DNA of 64,000 nt from Girardinichthys multiradiatus (GCF_021462225.1 NC_061818.1:18683462-18747461); one strand, 5' to 3'. Counted from the stretch's first letter, positions 1 to 11,258 are shown. Program-made: numbers and translations. Notes: generated by a model from the letters alone, not told the origin.

Positions 1-12
1 AGTCATGACTTT

Positions 13-792
13 ATGGGATTCTTCTTAAATGAAATTGATTCTATTAAAAATAAAATCTTTGACATACTCCCAAAGATGATTACTTCATCCTCAGCAAGTG
101 AGACAACTTTGGAAGTAACTGGTGAACCTGATATGTGTTTGGACTGTTTTGATCCTGTGGAGCTTCCTGAGTTATCAGAAATATTAGCTTCATCTAAACC
201 TTCAACTTGTATGTTAGACCCAATCCCAACCAAATTATTTAAGGAAGTGTTCCCTCTGATTACCAGCCCCATTTTAGATATGATTAATTTATCCTTAGTA
301 AACGGATATGTACCACAAGCTTTTAAGGTAGCTGTAATTAAACCTTTACTTAAGAAACCTTCGCTTGATCGAGATGACTTGAAAAATTACAGACCTGTAT
401 CCAATCTTCTATTCTTATCTACAATTCTTGAGAAAATAGTTGCTAATCAAATGTGTGAGCATTTACACAACAATGACCTGTTTGAAGAGTTTCAGTCAGG
501 TTTCAGAGCTCATCATAGCACTGAAAAAGCTCTGCTGAAAGTCACTAATGATATTCTTATGGCCTCAGACAATGGAATTGTGTCTATACTGGTTCTGTTA
601 GACCTCAGTGCTGCATTTGATACAGTCGATCACAATATTCTCTTAGAATGGCTGGAATATGCTGTAGGAATCAGGGGAACAGCGCTAGGCTGGTTTAAAT
701 CTTATTTGTCTGACAGATTCCAGTTTGTTCATGTTAATGATAGGTCAAATTATCAGGCAGCATAGGATAAATTTTCACTGTTACGCTGATGA
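13..792 (+). pseudogene. L2 LINE reverse transcriptase, N-terminal fragment
   Basis: This is the first part of an L2-clade reverse transcriptase, the enzyme that copies LINE RNA at a nicked target site. Visible landmarks are the linker before the palm ([16 protein letters not shown]), the fingers motif [16 protein letters not shown], and the first catalytic Asp box [13 protein letters not shown]. The reading frame closes at 763-765, after a deletion of roughly 95 bases compared with the copy at 53000-56095. The L2 sequence itself can be followed to 792, where the YADD box (ttacgctgatga) breaks off at the junction with the RTE-like segment. The upstream endonuclease domain, if present, lies outside the window. 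It is clearly a relic. Confidence 0.88.
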
Positions 793-2456
793 GGTCGATG
801 ATCAACTTTGTTGTCGTATCATCAGACCTTCGGCCGCATGTTTTGGACACTCGGGTGAAGAGAGGGGCTGAGCTGTCCACTGATCATCACCTGGTGGTGA
901 GTTGGATCTGCTGGAGGAGGAGAAAGCCAGACAGACTTGGCAGGCCCAAGCGCATAGTGAGGGTCTGCTGGGAACGCCTGGCGGAGCCCTAGGCCAGGGA
1001 TGTATTCAACTCCCACCTCCGGGAGAGCTTCGACCAGATCCCGGGGGATGTTGGAGACATAGAGTCCGAGTGGACCATGTTCTCCGCATCTATTGTCGAT
1101 GCTGCTGCCCATAGCTGCGGCCATAAGGTCTGCGGTGCCTGTTGTGGCGGCAATCCCAGAACCCGGTGGTGGACACTGGCAGTAAGGGATGCTGTTAAGC
1201 TGAAGAAGGAGTCCTATCGGCTGTGGTTGGCTTGTGGGACTCCTGAGGCGGCTGACGGGTACCGTGAGGCCAAGCGTGCCGTGGCCCGGGCTGTGGCAGA
1301 GGCAAAAACTCGGGCCTGGGAAGAGTTCGGTGAGGCCATGGAGAAGGACTACCGGTTGGCCTCGAAGCGATTCTGGCAAACCGTCCGGCGCCTCAGGAGG
1401 GGGAAGCAGTGCTTTGCCAACACTGTTTATAGTGGGGGCGGGAGACTGCTGACCTCGACTGAGGACATTATCGGGCGGTGGAAGGAGTACTTCGAGGATC
1501 TCCTCAATCCTGCCATCACGCATTCCGTGGTGGAAACAGAGGCTGGGGACTCGGGGTTGGACTCTTTCATCACCCAGGCTGAAGTCACCGAGGTGGTTAA
1601 AAAGCTCCGCGGTGGCAAGGCTTCGGGGGTGGATGAGATCCGCCCTGAGTACCTCAAGTCTCTGGATGTTGTAGGACTGTCATGGTTGACACGCCTCTTC
1701 AACATTGCGTGGCGGTCGGGGACAGTGCCTCTGGACTGGCAGACTGGGGTGGTGGTCCCCCTTTATAAGAAGGGGGACCGGAGGGTGTGTTCCAACTACA
1801 GGGGGATCACACTCCTCAGCCTCCTTGGTAAGGCCTACGCCAGGGTATTGGAGAGGAGAGTCCGACCGATAGTCGAACCTCGGCTTCAGGAGGAACAGTG
1901 TGGTTTTCGTCCCAGCCGTGGAACACTGGACCAGCTCTATACCCTCTACAGGGTGCTCGAGGGTTCATGGGAGTTTGCCCAACCGGTTCACATGTGTTTT
2001 GTGGACCTGGAGAAGGCATTCGACTGTGTCCCTCGTGATGCCCTGTGGGGGGTGCTCCAGGAGTATGGAATCGGGGGCCCTTTATTAGGGGCCATCCGGT
2101 CCCTGTACGAGCGGAGCAGGAGTTTGGTCCGCATTGCCGGCACTAAGTCGGACCTGTTCCCAGTGCATGTTGGACTCCGGCAGGGCTGCCCTTTGTCGCC
2201 GGTCCTGTTCATAACTTTTATGGACAGGATTTCTAGACGCAGCCAAGGGCCGGAGGGGGTCTGGTATGGGGACCAGTGGATTTCGTCTCTTCTTTTTGTG
2301 GATGACGTGGTCCTGCTTGCCCCCTCTAGCCAAGACCTACAGCATGCGCTGTGGCGGTTCGCAACCGAGTGTGAAGCGGCTGGGATGAGGATCAGCTCCT
2401 CCAAGTCCGAGGCCATGGTACTCGACCGGAAAAGGGTGGCTTGTCCTCTTCAGGTT
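793..2456 (+). pseudogene. RTE-like LINE endonuclease tail plus reverse transcriptase, embedded in L2
   Basis: This GC-richer segment differs in base composition from its AT-rich L2 flanks. It starts in the end of an APE-type endonuclease (GAELSTDHHLVVSW, the conserved D/H region). It continues, after one in-frame TAG at 990-992, through a linker and a reverse transcriptase: GIRPEYL-like region, VVVPLYKKGDRR, SNYRGITLLS, EEQCGFRPSRGTLDQ, the Asp box CFVDLEKAFDCVP, GLRQGCPLSPVLF, and FVDD in place of the usual FADD/YADD. It stops after VLDRKRVACPLQV, so the thumb and C-terminal part of the RTE protein are absent. Assignment to RTE, rather than a neighbouring APE clade, rests on motif resemblance only. 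The two catalytic Asp of the FVDD box are retained. Confidence 0.8.
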
Positions 2457-2939
2457 GTCTTTCACCTCCGGAACATTGCCAAAATTAAAAATATCCTGTC
2501 CAGGAGTGACGCTGAAAAACTAGTCCATGCATTTGTTACTTCAAGGCTGGACTATTGTAATTCTTTATTATCAGGATGTCTACAAAATGTAGTTAAAAGT
2601 CTTCAGCTGATTAAAAATGCTGCAGCAAGAGTTCTGATGAAAATTAAAGAGAGAGATCATATTTCTCCTATTTTAGCTTCCCTTCATTGGCTCCCTGTTA
2701 AATCCAGAATAGAATTTAAAATTCTCCTCCTCACATATAAAGCCCTTAATGATCTAGCTCCATCATACATCAGAGATCTGATTGTTCCATATGTTCCTAA
2801 CAGAGCACTTCATTCTCAGACTGCAGGTTTACTGGTGGTTCCTAGAGTTTCTAGAAGTAGAATGGGAGGCAGATCCTTTAGTTATCAGGTTCCTCCTGTG
2901 GTTTCTTCTCTGGAACCAGCTGCCAGTTTTAGTCCGTGA
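1077..2939 (+). pseudogene. Chimeric RTE-RT / L2 C-terminus open reading frame (620 codons)
   Basis: One open frame runs without a stop from the RTE linker through the RTE reverse transcriptase and then, at about 2457, directly into the L2 C-terminal region (HLRNIAKIKNILSRSDAEKL, SRLDYCNSLLSGC, SLHWLPVKSRIEFK). The L2 frame is lost near 2880-2900 by a small frameshift; the true L2 end (LWNQLPVLVREAD...DEAYS) continues in the next frame to 3006. The fusion is in frame, which is notable because the two parts come from different LINE clades. There is no sign that it is expressed or selected as a fusion; chance in-frame joining is the default explanation. Confidence 0.75.
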
Positions 2940-4011
2940 GGCAGACATCCTGTCTACTTTTAAGGCTAGGCTTAAAACTTTCCTTTTTGATGAGGCTTAT
3001 AGTTAGAGTGACTTAGGTTATCCTGAGCTATCTCTGTAGTTATGCTGCCATAGGCTTAGGCTGCTGGAGGACATACTGACCACTTTTACCCTCTTCGCTA
3101 CATTCTCACACTACTCTCCAATATTGCATTATTTGCTGTTATTTCAGCTTTTAACTTTGTTCTCTCTCTTTTTTCTCTTCCTAGAAGCTTTATCTGGGCT
3201 GACTCTGTGTCTACCTGTGACACCTTTCTGTAGAGCGGCATCGTCCAACCCTCTGCTTGCAACAACTTAATGCTTACCCTCTACCGATGATCCACATGGC
3301 CCTGTCTTTCAGTGTTTAACCATGGCGATTGACTGAGCTTTTACTGTAACTAATTATATGTGCTCTCTTTCAGACTCTAACCTTGAAAACTGGCTCAGAA
3401 TTTATCTGTTCTTTCTTTCTAGATGAAACGACTAAAGGAGCTACATCCGTTAACATTTACTTTTCCTTCCCATAGAAAGTACTCCTGGATCAGTGCTTCT
3501 TAGTTCTCTTTGTGTCTCTGCTCTGTTCTCTCAAATCCCCAGTCGGTCGTGGCAGATGGCCGCTCACCCTGAGCCTGGTTCTGCTGGAGGTTTTTTCCTG
3601 TTAAAAGGGAGTTTTTCCTCTCCGCTGTCGCTACATGCATGCTCAGTATGAGAGATTGCTGCAAAGTCAACGCCAGTGACTGTCCACTGTCTCTACATGC
3701 TCGTCCAGGAGGAGTGAATGCTGCAAGTCACTGACTGGATGCAATCTGCTGGGTTTTCTTAGATAGAAAAACTGTTTATCCAATTTGAATAAATAACCGA
3801 ATCTGTCTGCAGTATTCAATGGTTAGAATTAATTGGAATGTATGTACCTGACTTTTGTGAAGTGCCTTGAGACAACATGTGTTGTGAATTGGCGCTATAT
3901 AAATAAACTGAATTAAATTGAATTAACAAAGTGCAGTACAGAAAAATAAAGACCAATGACAAAGCTGTACATGGACATAGGTAAAAATGCTCAAGTCAAA
4001 AGATAAAAGTA

Positions 4012-4800
4012 ATTCAATTGAATTGAGTTTATTTATATAGCACCAATTCACAGCACAAGTTGTATCAAGGCACTTTACAAAGTCAATTCAGTCAAATCAT
4101 ACAGATTTCAAGTCAGGCATATACAGTCAATTTGATCCTAATTAACAAACAGTGCAGTCAGTTTACTATTCAAACTGGTAAAAACATTTTTCTATCTAAG
4201 GAAACCCAACAGATTGCATTGAGTCAAATAATAATAAAATAACAATAAAACCACTCAAAGTAAAGATAACAGCAATAAAACTCTAACAAAAAACAAAACA
4301 ATAAAAACCAATACCAAAAACACTCAAATCGAAAATAAACAGCCATTAAAATTGAATAATGTAATAAAAACACTATTAAAAAGCAGAAAAGAGATAACAC
4401 TCACAATTTAACAATTCAAGTCCTAAGTATCTAGTTAAACATACGGCACCTTATTTTTGACTTAAAAATGTGAAACGCACATGGCTACCTAATATCTGGA
4501 GGCAGAATGTTTAATGATGTCGAGGCACAAAATGAAAAACCTTTTTCAGCAGTCTTTTTGTGAACCTTGGGGACTTTCAGCAGATAATTATACTGGGATT
4601 GCAGGGTACATGTAGGTGTAGAGGGAATCACCAGCACTAACAAATGCAGTCCACAAGGCCATTTACTAATGTAAATGTTTAAAGCAGAACCCTAAAATCT
4701 GCTCCAAGCTCATTGGTAACCAGTACAGAGGCGGCAGCCTTTTATGCGTATAAATAACAGGGTTTGGTTAGAAAAATCACACCGAATCCAATCGTACTGT
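4012..4800 (-). mobile_element. Old L2-like LINE 3' end, reversed
   Basis: Read on the minus strand, this ends in an L2 tail (AATTGGTGCTATATAAATAA, near 4025-4060) preceded by a 3' UTR. Further upstream are decayed coding remnants: LYWLPMSLEQIL near 4735-4690 and a VPKVHKKTAEKGFSFCASTS-like stretch near 4560, corresponding to the C-terminal HWLPV... and FSY/APxLWN region of L2. Several stops and shifts are present. It is much more diverged than the copy at 1-3930, and 5' truncated. Confidence 0.7.
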
Positions 4801-6118
4801 ACATAGCCTACTTTGTCACAACCCCTTCATGATAATTGCTTGTCTCTGTGTATTAAATGGTTATTTTTAAAAAAAAATAAGAATATAGAAACCTAGCTAT
4901 TGTCTTTATCTGTCTCTGTTTTACTGAAACCATACTTTACTGTGACTTCAAAACCGAGACATACCACAGCATGACTCATGTGCCATGTGCCTAACAGTTG
5001 AAGCATTAAATTAAATTAACTGACTTGGATTCTGTGAGTAATTTATAAGTATGTATAAATAGAGGATGATAGCATCTCGAGGGATAAGATCCTGTGATTT
5101 TAAATTGCCATAGTATTTCTCATCAGTTGCTGTTTTAGTCCGTGACTTCATCCAGGCTCTTATTATTATTATTATGGACCCCATACAAAGTGTGGTTGCT
5201 TTAAGCTTTACGGCCTTGGTCAATGTTCAGAACTCGTTAAAAGTAAAAAGAGGAAGTTGTTCTCAAGTTGTCCTACTTTGTTGACAGAGTTGACTAATAA
5301 GGGCTTCTCGTCAGCCCAGTAAGTTACAACAAAACTGAGAAAACCTCCACCAGCTTTAAATCATTTGTGTGGCAGTATTTTGGGTACTCGGTGGCAAAAG
5401 AAACAATAACAGTGTTAAAGTTTGCCTCTATTTCTGAGCTTCCTAAAATGAAGGGCAAGTTCAAATATTTATATTATTTTTGATCATATTTAATTTTCTC
5501 TAGTTTTAAATGTAAAGAACTTAGATTAACTTGCTCAAACCTGGACTGGATAATATAACCCCCCCATGATACCATAATGTATCATTACGCTCATAATGTG
5601 GAATACATTTACAGTATGTAGTTCAATCAACTCTACAGTTTTAATTTTGGTTGTGCAGTTGTAAAGTAATTTTTGAATGGGAGGAGGGAGTTATATCAGA
5701 ATTGGTGTTTTTTGTGTATTTTTGTTTTGTTTTTGACTTTTTTGTATATATCTAAACATTTTATAGTAAGGCACTGAATTTTTAGGAACATTTAACAACT
5801 TATCTGAGTAATATAATGTTAAGGTTCATTCCCACATTGTGTTAGCTAGTATTAGGCTTTGATAACTACTTTCAGAATAACCCAGTTTCCTAGAAAGTAA
5901 TGCTACAGTGAACGCAGTGTGTTACTAATTTAGACCAATGTGTCTTTGAGTGTAAGGTGAGATTGAGAGTGAGTTTAAGTATCAGCGGGCCAGAAAGCCA
6001 GCTGGAAAAGACTGAAAATATGGGGCATTTCTAATTTTCTTTATTTGTGAAAGATGTGTCTGACCCTTTCAGAGAACTATGATGAATAAAGAATCAGAAA
6101 AAGTGCTTCTTGCAAATA
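4801..6118. other. No gene seen
   Basis: AT-rich sequence with a short (TTA)n tract near 5158-5175. No coding exon, RNA gene or repeat family is recognisable by eye. Confidence 0.5.
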
Positions 6119-6982
6119 CAGGGGTTGGACAATGAAACTGAAACACCTGGTTTTAGACCACAATAACTTATTAGTATGGTGTAGGGCCTCTTTTTCACTT
6201 TCATGTTCATCAAACCAATCTTTCACCAGTCTTGCTGTGTGTATTGGTGCATTGTCATCCTGATACACGGCATCGCCTTCAGGATACAATGTTTGAACCA
6301 TTGGATGCACATGGTCCTCAAGAATGGTTTGGTAGTCCTTGGCAGTGATGCGCCCATCTAGCACAAGTATTGGGCCAAGGGAATGCTATGATATGGCAGC
6401 CCAAACCAGCACTGATCCACCCCCATGCTTCACTCTGGGCATGCAACAGTCTGGGTGGTACGCTTCTTTGGGGCTTCTCCACACCGTAACTCTCCCGGAT
6501 GTGGGGAAAACAGTAAAGGTGGACTCATCAGAGAACAATACATGTTTCACATTGTCCACAGCCCAAGATTTGCGCTCCTTGCACCATTGAAACCGACGTT
6601 TGGCATTGGCATGAGTGACCAAAGGTTTGGCTATAGCAGCCCGGCCGTGTATATTGACCCTGTGGAGCTCCCGACGGACAGTCCTGGTGGAAACAGGAGA
6701 GTTGAGGTGCACATTTAATTCTGCCGTGATTTGGGCAGCCGTGGTTTTATGTTTTTTGGATACAATCTGGGTTAGCACCCGAAGATCCCTTTCAGACAGC
6801 TTCTTCTTGCGTCCACAGTTAATCCGGTTGGATGTGGTTCGTCCTTCTTGGTGGTATGCTGACATTACCCTGGATACCGTGGCTCTTGATACATCACAAA
6901 GACTTGCTGTCTTGGTTACAGATGCGCCAGCAAGACGAGCACCAACAATTTATCCTCTTTTGAACTCTGGTATGTCACCCAT
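6119..6982 (-). pseudogene. Tc1 transposase relic, family A
   Basis: On the minus strand the protein begins MGDIPEFKRG at 6982. It shows the paired-type DNA-binding part (GARLAGASVTKTASLCDVSR), then VLFSDESTF with the first catalytic Asp, HGGGSVLVWAAIS, and QDDNAPIHTARLV with the second Asp. Two nonsense codons interrupt an otherwise continuous frame: TAA soon after the start (KRG*IV) and TAG after WAAIS, where family members have Trp. After FDEHESE the sequence jumps to the terminal repeat, so the third catalytic residue (the NPIE region) is missing. The enzyme would be inactive even without the stops. Confidence 0.88.
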
Positions 6983-7168
6983 AATGTTGTGTGCATTTCA
7001 ATATTTTGAGCAAAACTGTGCTCTTACCCTGCTAATTGAACCTTCACACTCTGCTCTTACTGTTGCAATGTGCAATCAATGAAGACTGGCTACCAGGCTG
7101 GTCCAATTTAGCCATGAAACCTCCCACACTAAAATGACAGGTGTTTCAGTTTCATTGTCCAACCCCTG
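6119..7168 (-). mobile_element. Tc1/mariner element, internally deleted (family A)
   Basis: Inverted termini CAGGGGTTGGACAATGAAAC and its complement bound a 1050-base element flanked by TA on both sides (6117-6118 and 7169-7170), the signature of Tc1/mariner insertion. The transposase is on the minus strand and is decayed and C-terminally deleted. The termini remain nearly perfect over about 30 bases, so it may once have been mobilisable in trans. Confidence 0.92.
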
Positions 7169-7170
7169 TA

Positions 7171-7985
7171 GTTATCTTGTGTTCTTAATGCCCCTAAAGC
7201 AACCTATGGATCTGATAGTAAACCTGTTCAGCTAAGAGGCCTTTTACTATGATGCTGCAGTTCAGAGACAAGCAGGTACATTAGATCTGAAAAAACTAAA
7301 AGCAAAAAAACAAATGATGTAAAGTGCAAGCTGAGTCATGTAATACATTTGTCAAAGAGAGGATTTTTAACACCACATGAGATATCTTTTAGCAACAATG
7401 TGAGATAACACCATGAAGGTTTGTAAAACAGCAATTTTAAGCCAAGTTATTCTGTTAAACATCCTGTAGCCATTTCTTTTTCCATTAACTCTAAACTTAC
7501 AGAGGTTATGTCTTGGTAATCTTCCCCATCATAACAAAGTTACACCAGTTCTGCTCTGTTCTTGTCTTTCTTACAAAGGGGTAATTATTGATTTGGATCT
7601 AAATACATGAAGCACAAAATTGGTCCTTATGCTAGTTTAATTCCTAGAATTTTAGATTATTGCTCCCTTCTTTTCTGTTGGTATCTGTATCTTTTTTTTG
7701 TTTTATCTGACATCCTCCTCCTCCTGTAGTGTAGATTTTTTTCAGAATGTAGATCTCCCTTAAATCCTTTTCTGTTTCTGAATTTCTTTCAGAGTTTAAA
7801 CTTTAGATAGCATCATTATTGCAGTTCGATTACAGCCGTACAGGCTCCTTGACATAGTCATACCTCTGGTACTTTTAAACTTTAATAATGTATTTTATTG
7901 GAACTATTGTTGAGTAGATGGAATATTATGCATGATTTTGATTTCATTTTTTTTTACAAATAAAATGTCCCGTTACTCTGATACA
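7171..7985. other. No gene seen
   Basis: AT-rich sequence between two Tc1 fossils. No ORF of interest, RNA gene or repeat boundary is recognised. Confidence 0.45.
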
Positions 7986-7989
7986 TCTA

Positions 7990-8790
7990 AGTTGAATTTA
8001 CTATCACTAGCAAGAACTTCATTAGTCAATAGAGTCCAACAGAGTGTAATTTAATCTTAGTAGGAATAAAGTTATTCTGTGATGGCCTAGAGAACATTAA
8101 TAAACAAACATCATCTTTGATGACCAAGGAAGTTACCAGATAGATCAAGGATAAAGCTAAAGAGGCTTAAACAGGGTTAGGCTATAAAACTATATCCCAA
8201 GATGAGTTTGATAAGTTTAATAATTCACATCATCCAAAGAAGCAAACATACCAAGACATGGTCTCTAACCTAATTTGATAAGCTAAAAAGGCTCATGGGA
8301 GGTTTAGACTAGCAGGTTGGAGAATACGCCAACAGACCAAGTAATATTCATGCACTCCACAAGTTTGGCCTTTATAGAAGAGGCGACTGAAAAAAGCCAC
8401 TGTTGAAAGTAAGCAATAAAAAGTTTTTTGTTTTTTTTTGTGAAACAGCATGTTTCCTTAGATTGGAAGCAATATTAACATTTTGGAGTGGCCCAACCAC
8501 ATTGCTGACTTAAATCTGATAGAGAATCTGTGGAGGGAGCTGAAGATTAGGGTGATGGCAGGGAGGCCTTCCAACCTCAGCTCACCACAAAATGTGAATT
8601 GTAAAGATACCTGAAAAAGTCTGGTCAGCAATTGCAAGAAGCTTTTGATTGCTGTAATGTCAATAAAGATTTTTCCACTTTTTATTGCAAAGGCTGTGAA
8701 TAATTCTTACATTTCCATTTTTAATAATATGTAAATTAAAAAGCCTTCTTTTAAAATTAATGCCACTCCTTATACGTTGTTTTTTTTATA
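7990..8790 (+). pseudogene. Tc1/mariner transposase fossil (family B)
   Basis: This is a heavily decayed copy of a common fish Tc1 lineage, read on the + strand. Recognisable pieces in order are: a 5' leader with the aataaagttattctgtga motif near 8065; the start region near 8118 (gatgaccaaggaagttacca, from MKTKE...TRQ); AGLGYK.ISQ near 8165-8205; a block around 8348-8405 matching HSTSLAFIEE.TEKSHC; and the C-terminal WPNHIADLNLIENLWRELKI near 8490-8550 with the third catalytic Glu. Frameshifts and large deletions separate these. The last 100 bases (cactttttattgcaaaggct) resemble the 3' terminal repeat. Confidence 0.75.
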
Positions 8791-8836
8791 ATTGGAGAGA
8801 AGGTTGTGTAACTTTCTAACAATACAAACTTATTTG

Positions 8837-9310
8837 GGTCATGATTTGTGAGGCTGAAAAGCAACATGGTGAGTAAAGTGATTTAATAATAACAAAATCC
8901 AAAAACTTACTGCCAAGACTGTGTGAACAGCTAGGAAAAAGGACATGGTAAAGGAAGGATCTAGTGGAAAACAATGAGAACCAGAGATCTTGAATACAGA
9001 GGCAGGGGTGGAGAAATGACAAGGAAACCAGAAGGGTAATCAGAGGAGATTTGGAGCAGCTGTGACAGCAGGCATGCAGAGCAGCTGAAGGAGGGAGTGT
9101 AATTAGCCAGAGCAGAAACAGAAAGGAACCCAGGAAAGTATCTAACAGAAATAACTCTAGATGGATAAAGAATACTGAAACCCAAAAGTAGGTACTAATA
9201 AAGAAAACACCTAACAAAAAACTAAAGAAAGCAAGATCTTAAGTACAAAATAAGCAGTAAAATACATACACAAAATAAAATCAAAACCCAAAGACCTCAG
9301 GATCGTGACA
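8837..9310 (-). repeat. Probable solo LTR, minus orientation
   Basis: Read on the minus strand it starts TGTGTCACGATCCTGAGG and ends ...CACTTTACTCACCATGTTGC, then CCTCACAAATCATGACCC. The near-symmetric TGTCA...TGAC ends and the CACTTTACTCACCAT block before the 3' end resemble the LTRs of the element at 46637-50564 (TGTCATGATG...CACTTACCATCACGC...CATGACA). No internal region and no clean target duplication were found, so this may be a solo LTR from recombination or an eroded copy. Confidence 0.55.
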
Positions 9311-9643
9311 CATTGTTTAAAGAAAATATATTTTAAATCCAAATCTGCCATGGTTATAAATAGTAATGGGCTTAATTATATATTTAAACAAAACATGTAC
9401 AGTTTCTTAATTGGCAACAAGTTCTTGAATGTTTGGTATATAATTCTTAGAATACTTTGGAGGTTTGCATATTTAAGGTCTGTCACTCATCACAGAGAAA
9501 AGTTGCTTATTGCCTATTTGCCATACAGGCAGTTTGTGCGGTTTATAGATGGAGTAGTGGCATTTTCTCAAGGATGAAGGAGGAAAACTGCAAGACTCAC
9601 AGGGTCATAAATTTTTCTTGAAAGTGCACATATACTGTAGCTG
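9311..9643. other. No gene seen
   Basis: AT-rich spacer. Nothing recognised before the next Tc1 terminus. Confidence 0.45.
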
Positions 9644-9645
9644 TA

Positions 9646-11256
9646 CAAGTCCATCTCAAAATATTAGCATATTGTGATAAAGTTCATTATTTTCTATAAT
9701 GTAATGATGAAAATTTAACATTAATATATTTTAGATTCATTGCACACTAACTGAAATATTTCAGGTCTTTTATTGTCTTAATACGGATGATTTTGGCATA
9801 CAGCTCATGAAAACCCAAAATTCCTATCTCACAAAATTAGCATATTTCATCCGACCAATAAAAGAAAAGTGTTTTTAATACAAAAAAACGTCAACCTTCA
9901 AATAATCATGTACAGTTATGGACTCAATACTTGGTCGGGAATCCTTTTGCAGAAATGACTGCTTCAATGCGGCGTGGCATGGAGGCAATCAGCCTGTGGC
10001 ACTGCTGAGGTCTTATGGAGGCCCAGGATGCTTCGATAGCGGCCTTTAGCTCATCCAGAGTGTTGGGTCTTGAGTCTCTCAACGTTCTCTTCACAATATC
10101 CCACAGATTCTCTATGGGGTTCAGGTCAGGAGAGTTGGCAGGCCAATTGAGCACAGTGATACCATGGTCAGTAAACCATTTACCAGTGGTTTTGGCACTG
10201 TGAGCAGGTGCCAGGTCGTGCTGAAAAATGAAATCTTCATCTCCATAAAGCTTTTCAGCAGATGAAAGCATGAAGTGCTCCAAAATCTCCTGATAGCTAG
10301 CTGCATTGACCCTGCCCTTGTTAAAACACAGTGGACCAACACCAGCAGCTGACACGGCACCCCAGACCATCACTGACTGTGGGTACTTGACACTGGACTT
10401 CTGGCATTTTGGCATTTCCTTCTTCCCAGTCTTCCTCCAGACTCTGGCACCTTGATTTCTGAATGACATGCAGAATTTGCTTTCATCCGAAAAAAGTACT
10501 CTGGACCACTGAGCAACAGTCCAGTGCTGCTTCTCTGTAGCCCAGGTCAGGCACTTCTGCCGCTGTTTCTGGTTCAAAAGTGGCTTGACCTGGGGAATGC
10601 GGCACCTGTAGCCCATTTCCTGCACACGCCTGTGCACGGTGGCTCTGGATGTTTCTACTCCAGACTCAGTCCACTGCTTCCGCAGGTCCCCCAAGGTCTG
10701 GAATCGGCCCTTCTCCACAATCTTCCTCAGGGTCCGGTCACCTCTTCTCGTTGTGCAGCGTTTTCTGCCACACTTTTTCCTTCCCACAGACTTCCCACTG
10801 AGGTGCCTTGATACAGCACTCTGGGAACAGCCTATTCGTACAGAAATTTCTTTCTGTGTCTTACCCTCTTGCCTGAGGGTGTCAATAGTGGCCTTCTGGA
10901 CAGCAGTCAGGTCGGCAGTCTTACCCATGATTGGGGTTTTGAGTGATGAACCAGGCTGGGAGTTTTAAAGGCCTCAGGAATCTTTTGCAGGTGTTTAGAG
11001 TTAACTCGTTGATTCAGATGATTAGGTTCATAGCTCGTTTAGAGACCCTTTTAATGATATGCTAATTTTGTGAGATAGGAATTTTGGGTTTTCATGAGCT
11101 GTATGCCAAAATCATCCATATTAAGACAATAAAAGACCTGAAATATTTCAGTTAGTGTGCAATGAATCTAAAATATATGAATGTTAAATTTTCATCACGA
11201 CATTATGGAAAATAATGAACTTTATCACAATATGCTAATATTTTGAGAAGGACCTG
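9646..11256 (-). mobile_element. Tc1/mariner element, full length, copy 1 of 4 (family C)
   Basis: This is a 1611-base element flanked by TA (9644-9645 and 11257-11258). Long inverted terminal repeats of about 200 bases start CAAGTCCATCTC on the left and end GAGAAGGACCTG on the right, and both continue with CAAAATATTAGCATATTGTG-type sequence. The internal edge of the repeat is the CACAAAATTAGCATAT motif (near 9845 and 11055). The transposase is encoded on the minus strand. Three more copies of the same family lie at 25689, 34917 and 43541. Confidence 0.95.
9924..10928 (-). CDS. Tc1/mariner DD34E transposase, intact frame (copy 1)
   Basis: This is a 334-residue transposase that would bind the terminal repeats and cut and paste the element at TA sites in the nucleus. 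The N-terminal half holds the helix-turn-helix DNA-binding region (EISVRIGCSQSAVSRHLSGK, about 27-46), a basic nuclear-localisation-like patch (GRKKCGRKR, 49-57) and a second paired-like part to about 115. The catalytic triad is visible: D148 in LFSDESKF, D238 in FIFQHDLAPAHS, and E273 in SPDLNPIENLW. Exactly 34 residues separate the last two. Length is in the usual 330-345 range and there is no stop or frameshift. Substitutions relative to the other three copies include V30, R159, K169 and N203, so full activity is not assured. It sits alone between its own terminal repeats. Confidence 0.93.
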   Translation of the reverse strand: MGKTADLTAVQKATIDTLRQEGKTQKEISVRIGCSQSAVSRHLSGKSVGRKKCGRKRCTTRRGDRTLRKIVEKGRFQTLGDLRKQWTESGVETSRATVHRRVQEMGYRCRIPQVKPLLNQKQRQKCLTWATEKQHWTVAQWSRVLFSDESKFCMSFRNQGARVWRKTGKKEMPKCQKSSVKYPQSVMVWGAVSAAGVGPLCFNKGRVNAASYQEILEHFMLSSAEKLYGDEDFIFQHDLAPAHSAKTTGKWFTDHGITVLNWPANSPDLNPIENLWDIVKRTLRDSRPNTLDELKAAIEASWASIRPQQCHRLIASMPRRIEAVISAKGFPTKY

Positions 11257-11258
11257 TA

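Larger units (their letters stand above)
1..3930 (+). mobile_element. L2-clade LINE, 3' part, with RTE segment inside
   Basis: The element enters from the left window edge and ends at a typical fish L2 tail (a TTGTGAATTGGCGCTATATA-type motif followed by short GAATT-like units near 3900-3930). The order is L2 reverse transcriptase start (1-792), an RTE-like segment (793-2456), the L2 C-terminal coding part (2457-3006), and an L2 3' UTR (3007-3930). The boundaries were set by comparison with the minus-strand L2 copy at 53000-56095, which carries the uninterrupted L2 sequence. Relative to that copy about 95 bases are missing near 742, removing the GVPQGS motif, and about 300 bases between the YADD box and the C-terminal part are replaced by the RTE segment. 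Autonomous mobility is not expected. Confidence 0.9.

Noticed and set aside
10524..10968. Overlapping plus-strand open frames across the Tc1 transposase (and equivalents at 25977-26421, 35794-36196, 44417-44861)
   Set aside because: Antisense shadows of the conserved transposase that recur in every copy; no family resemblance of their own.
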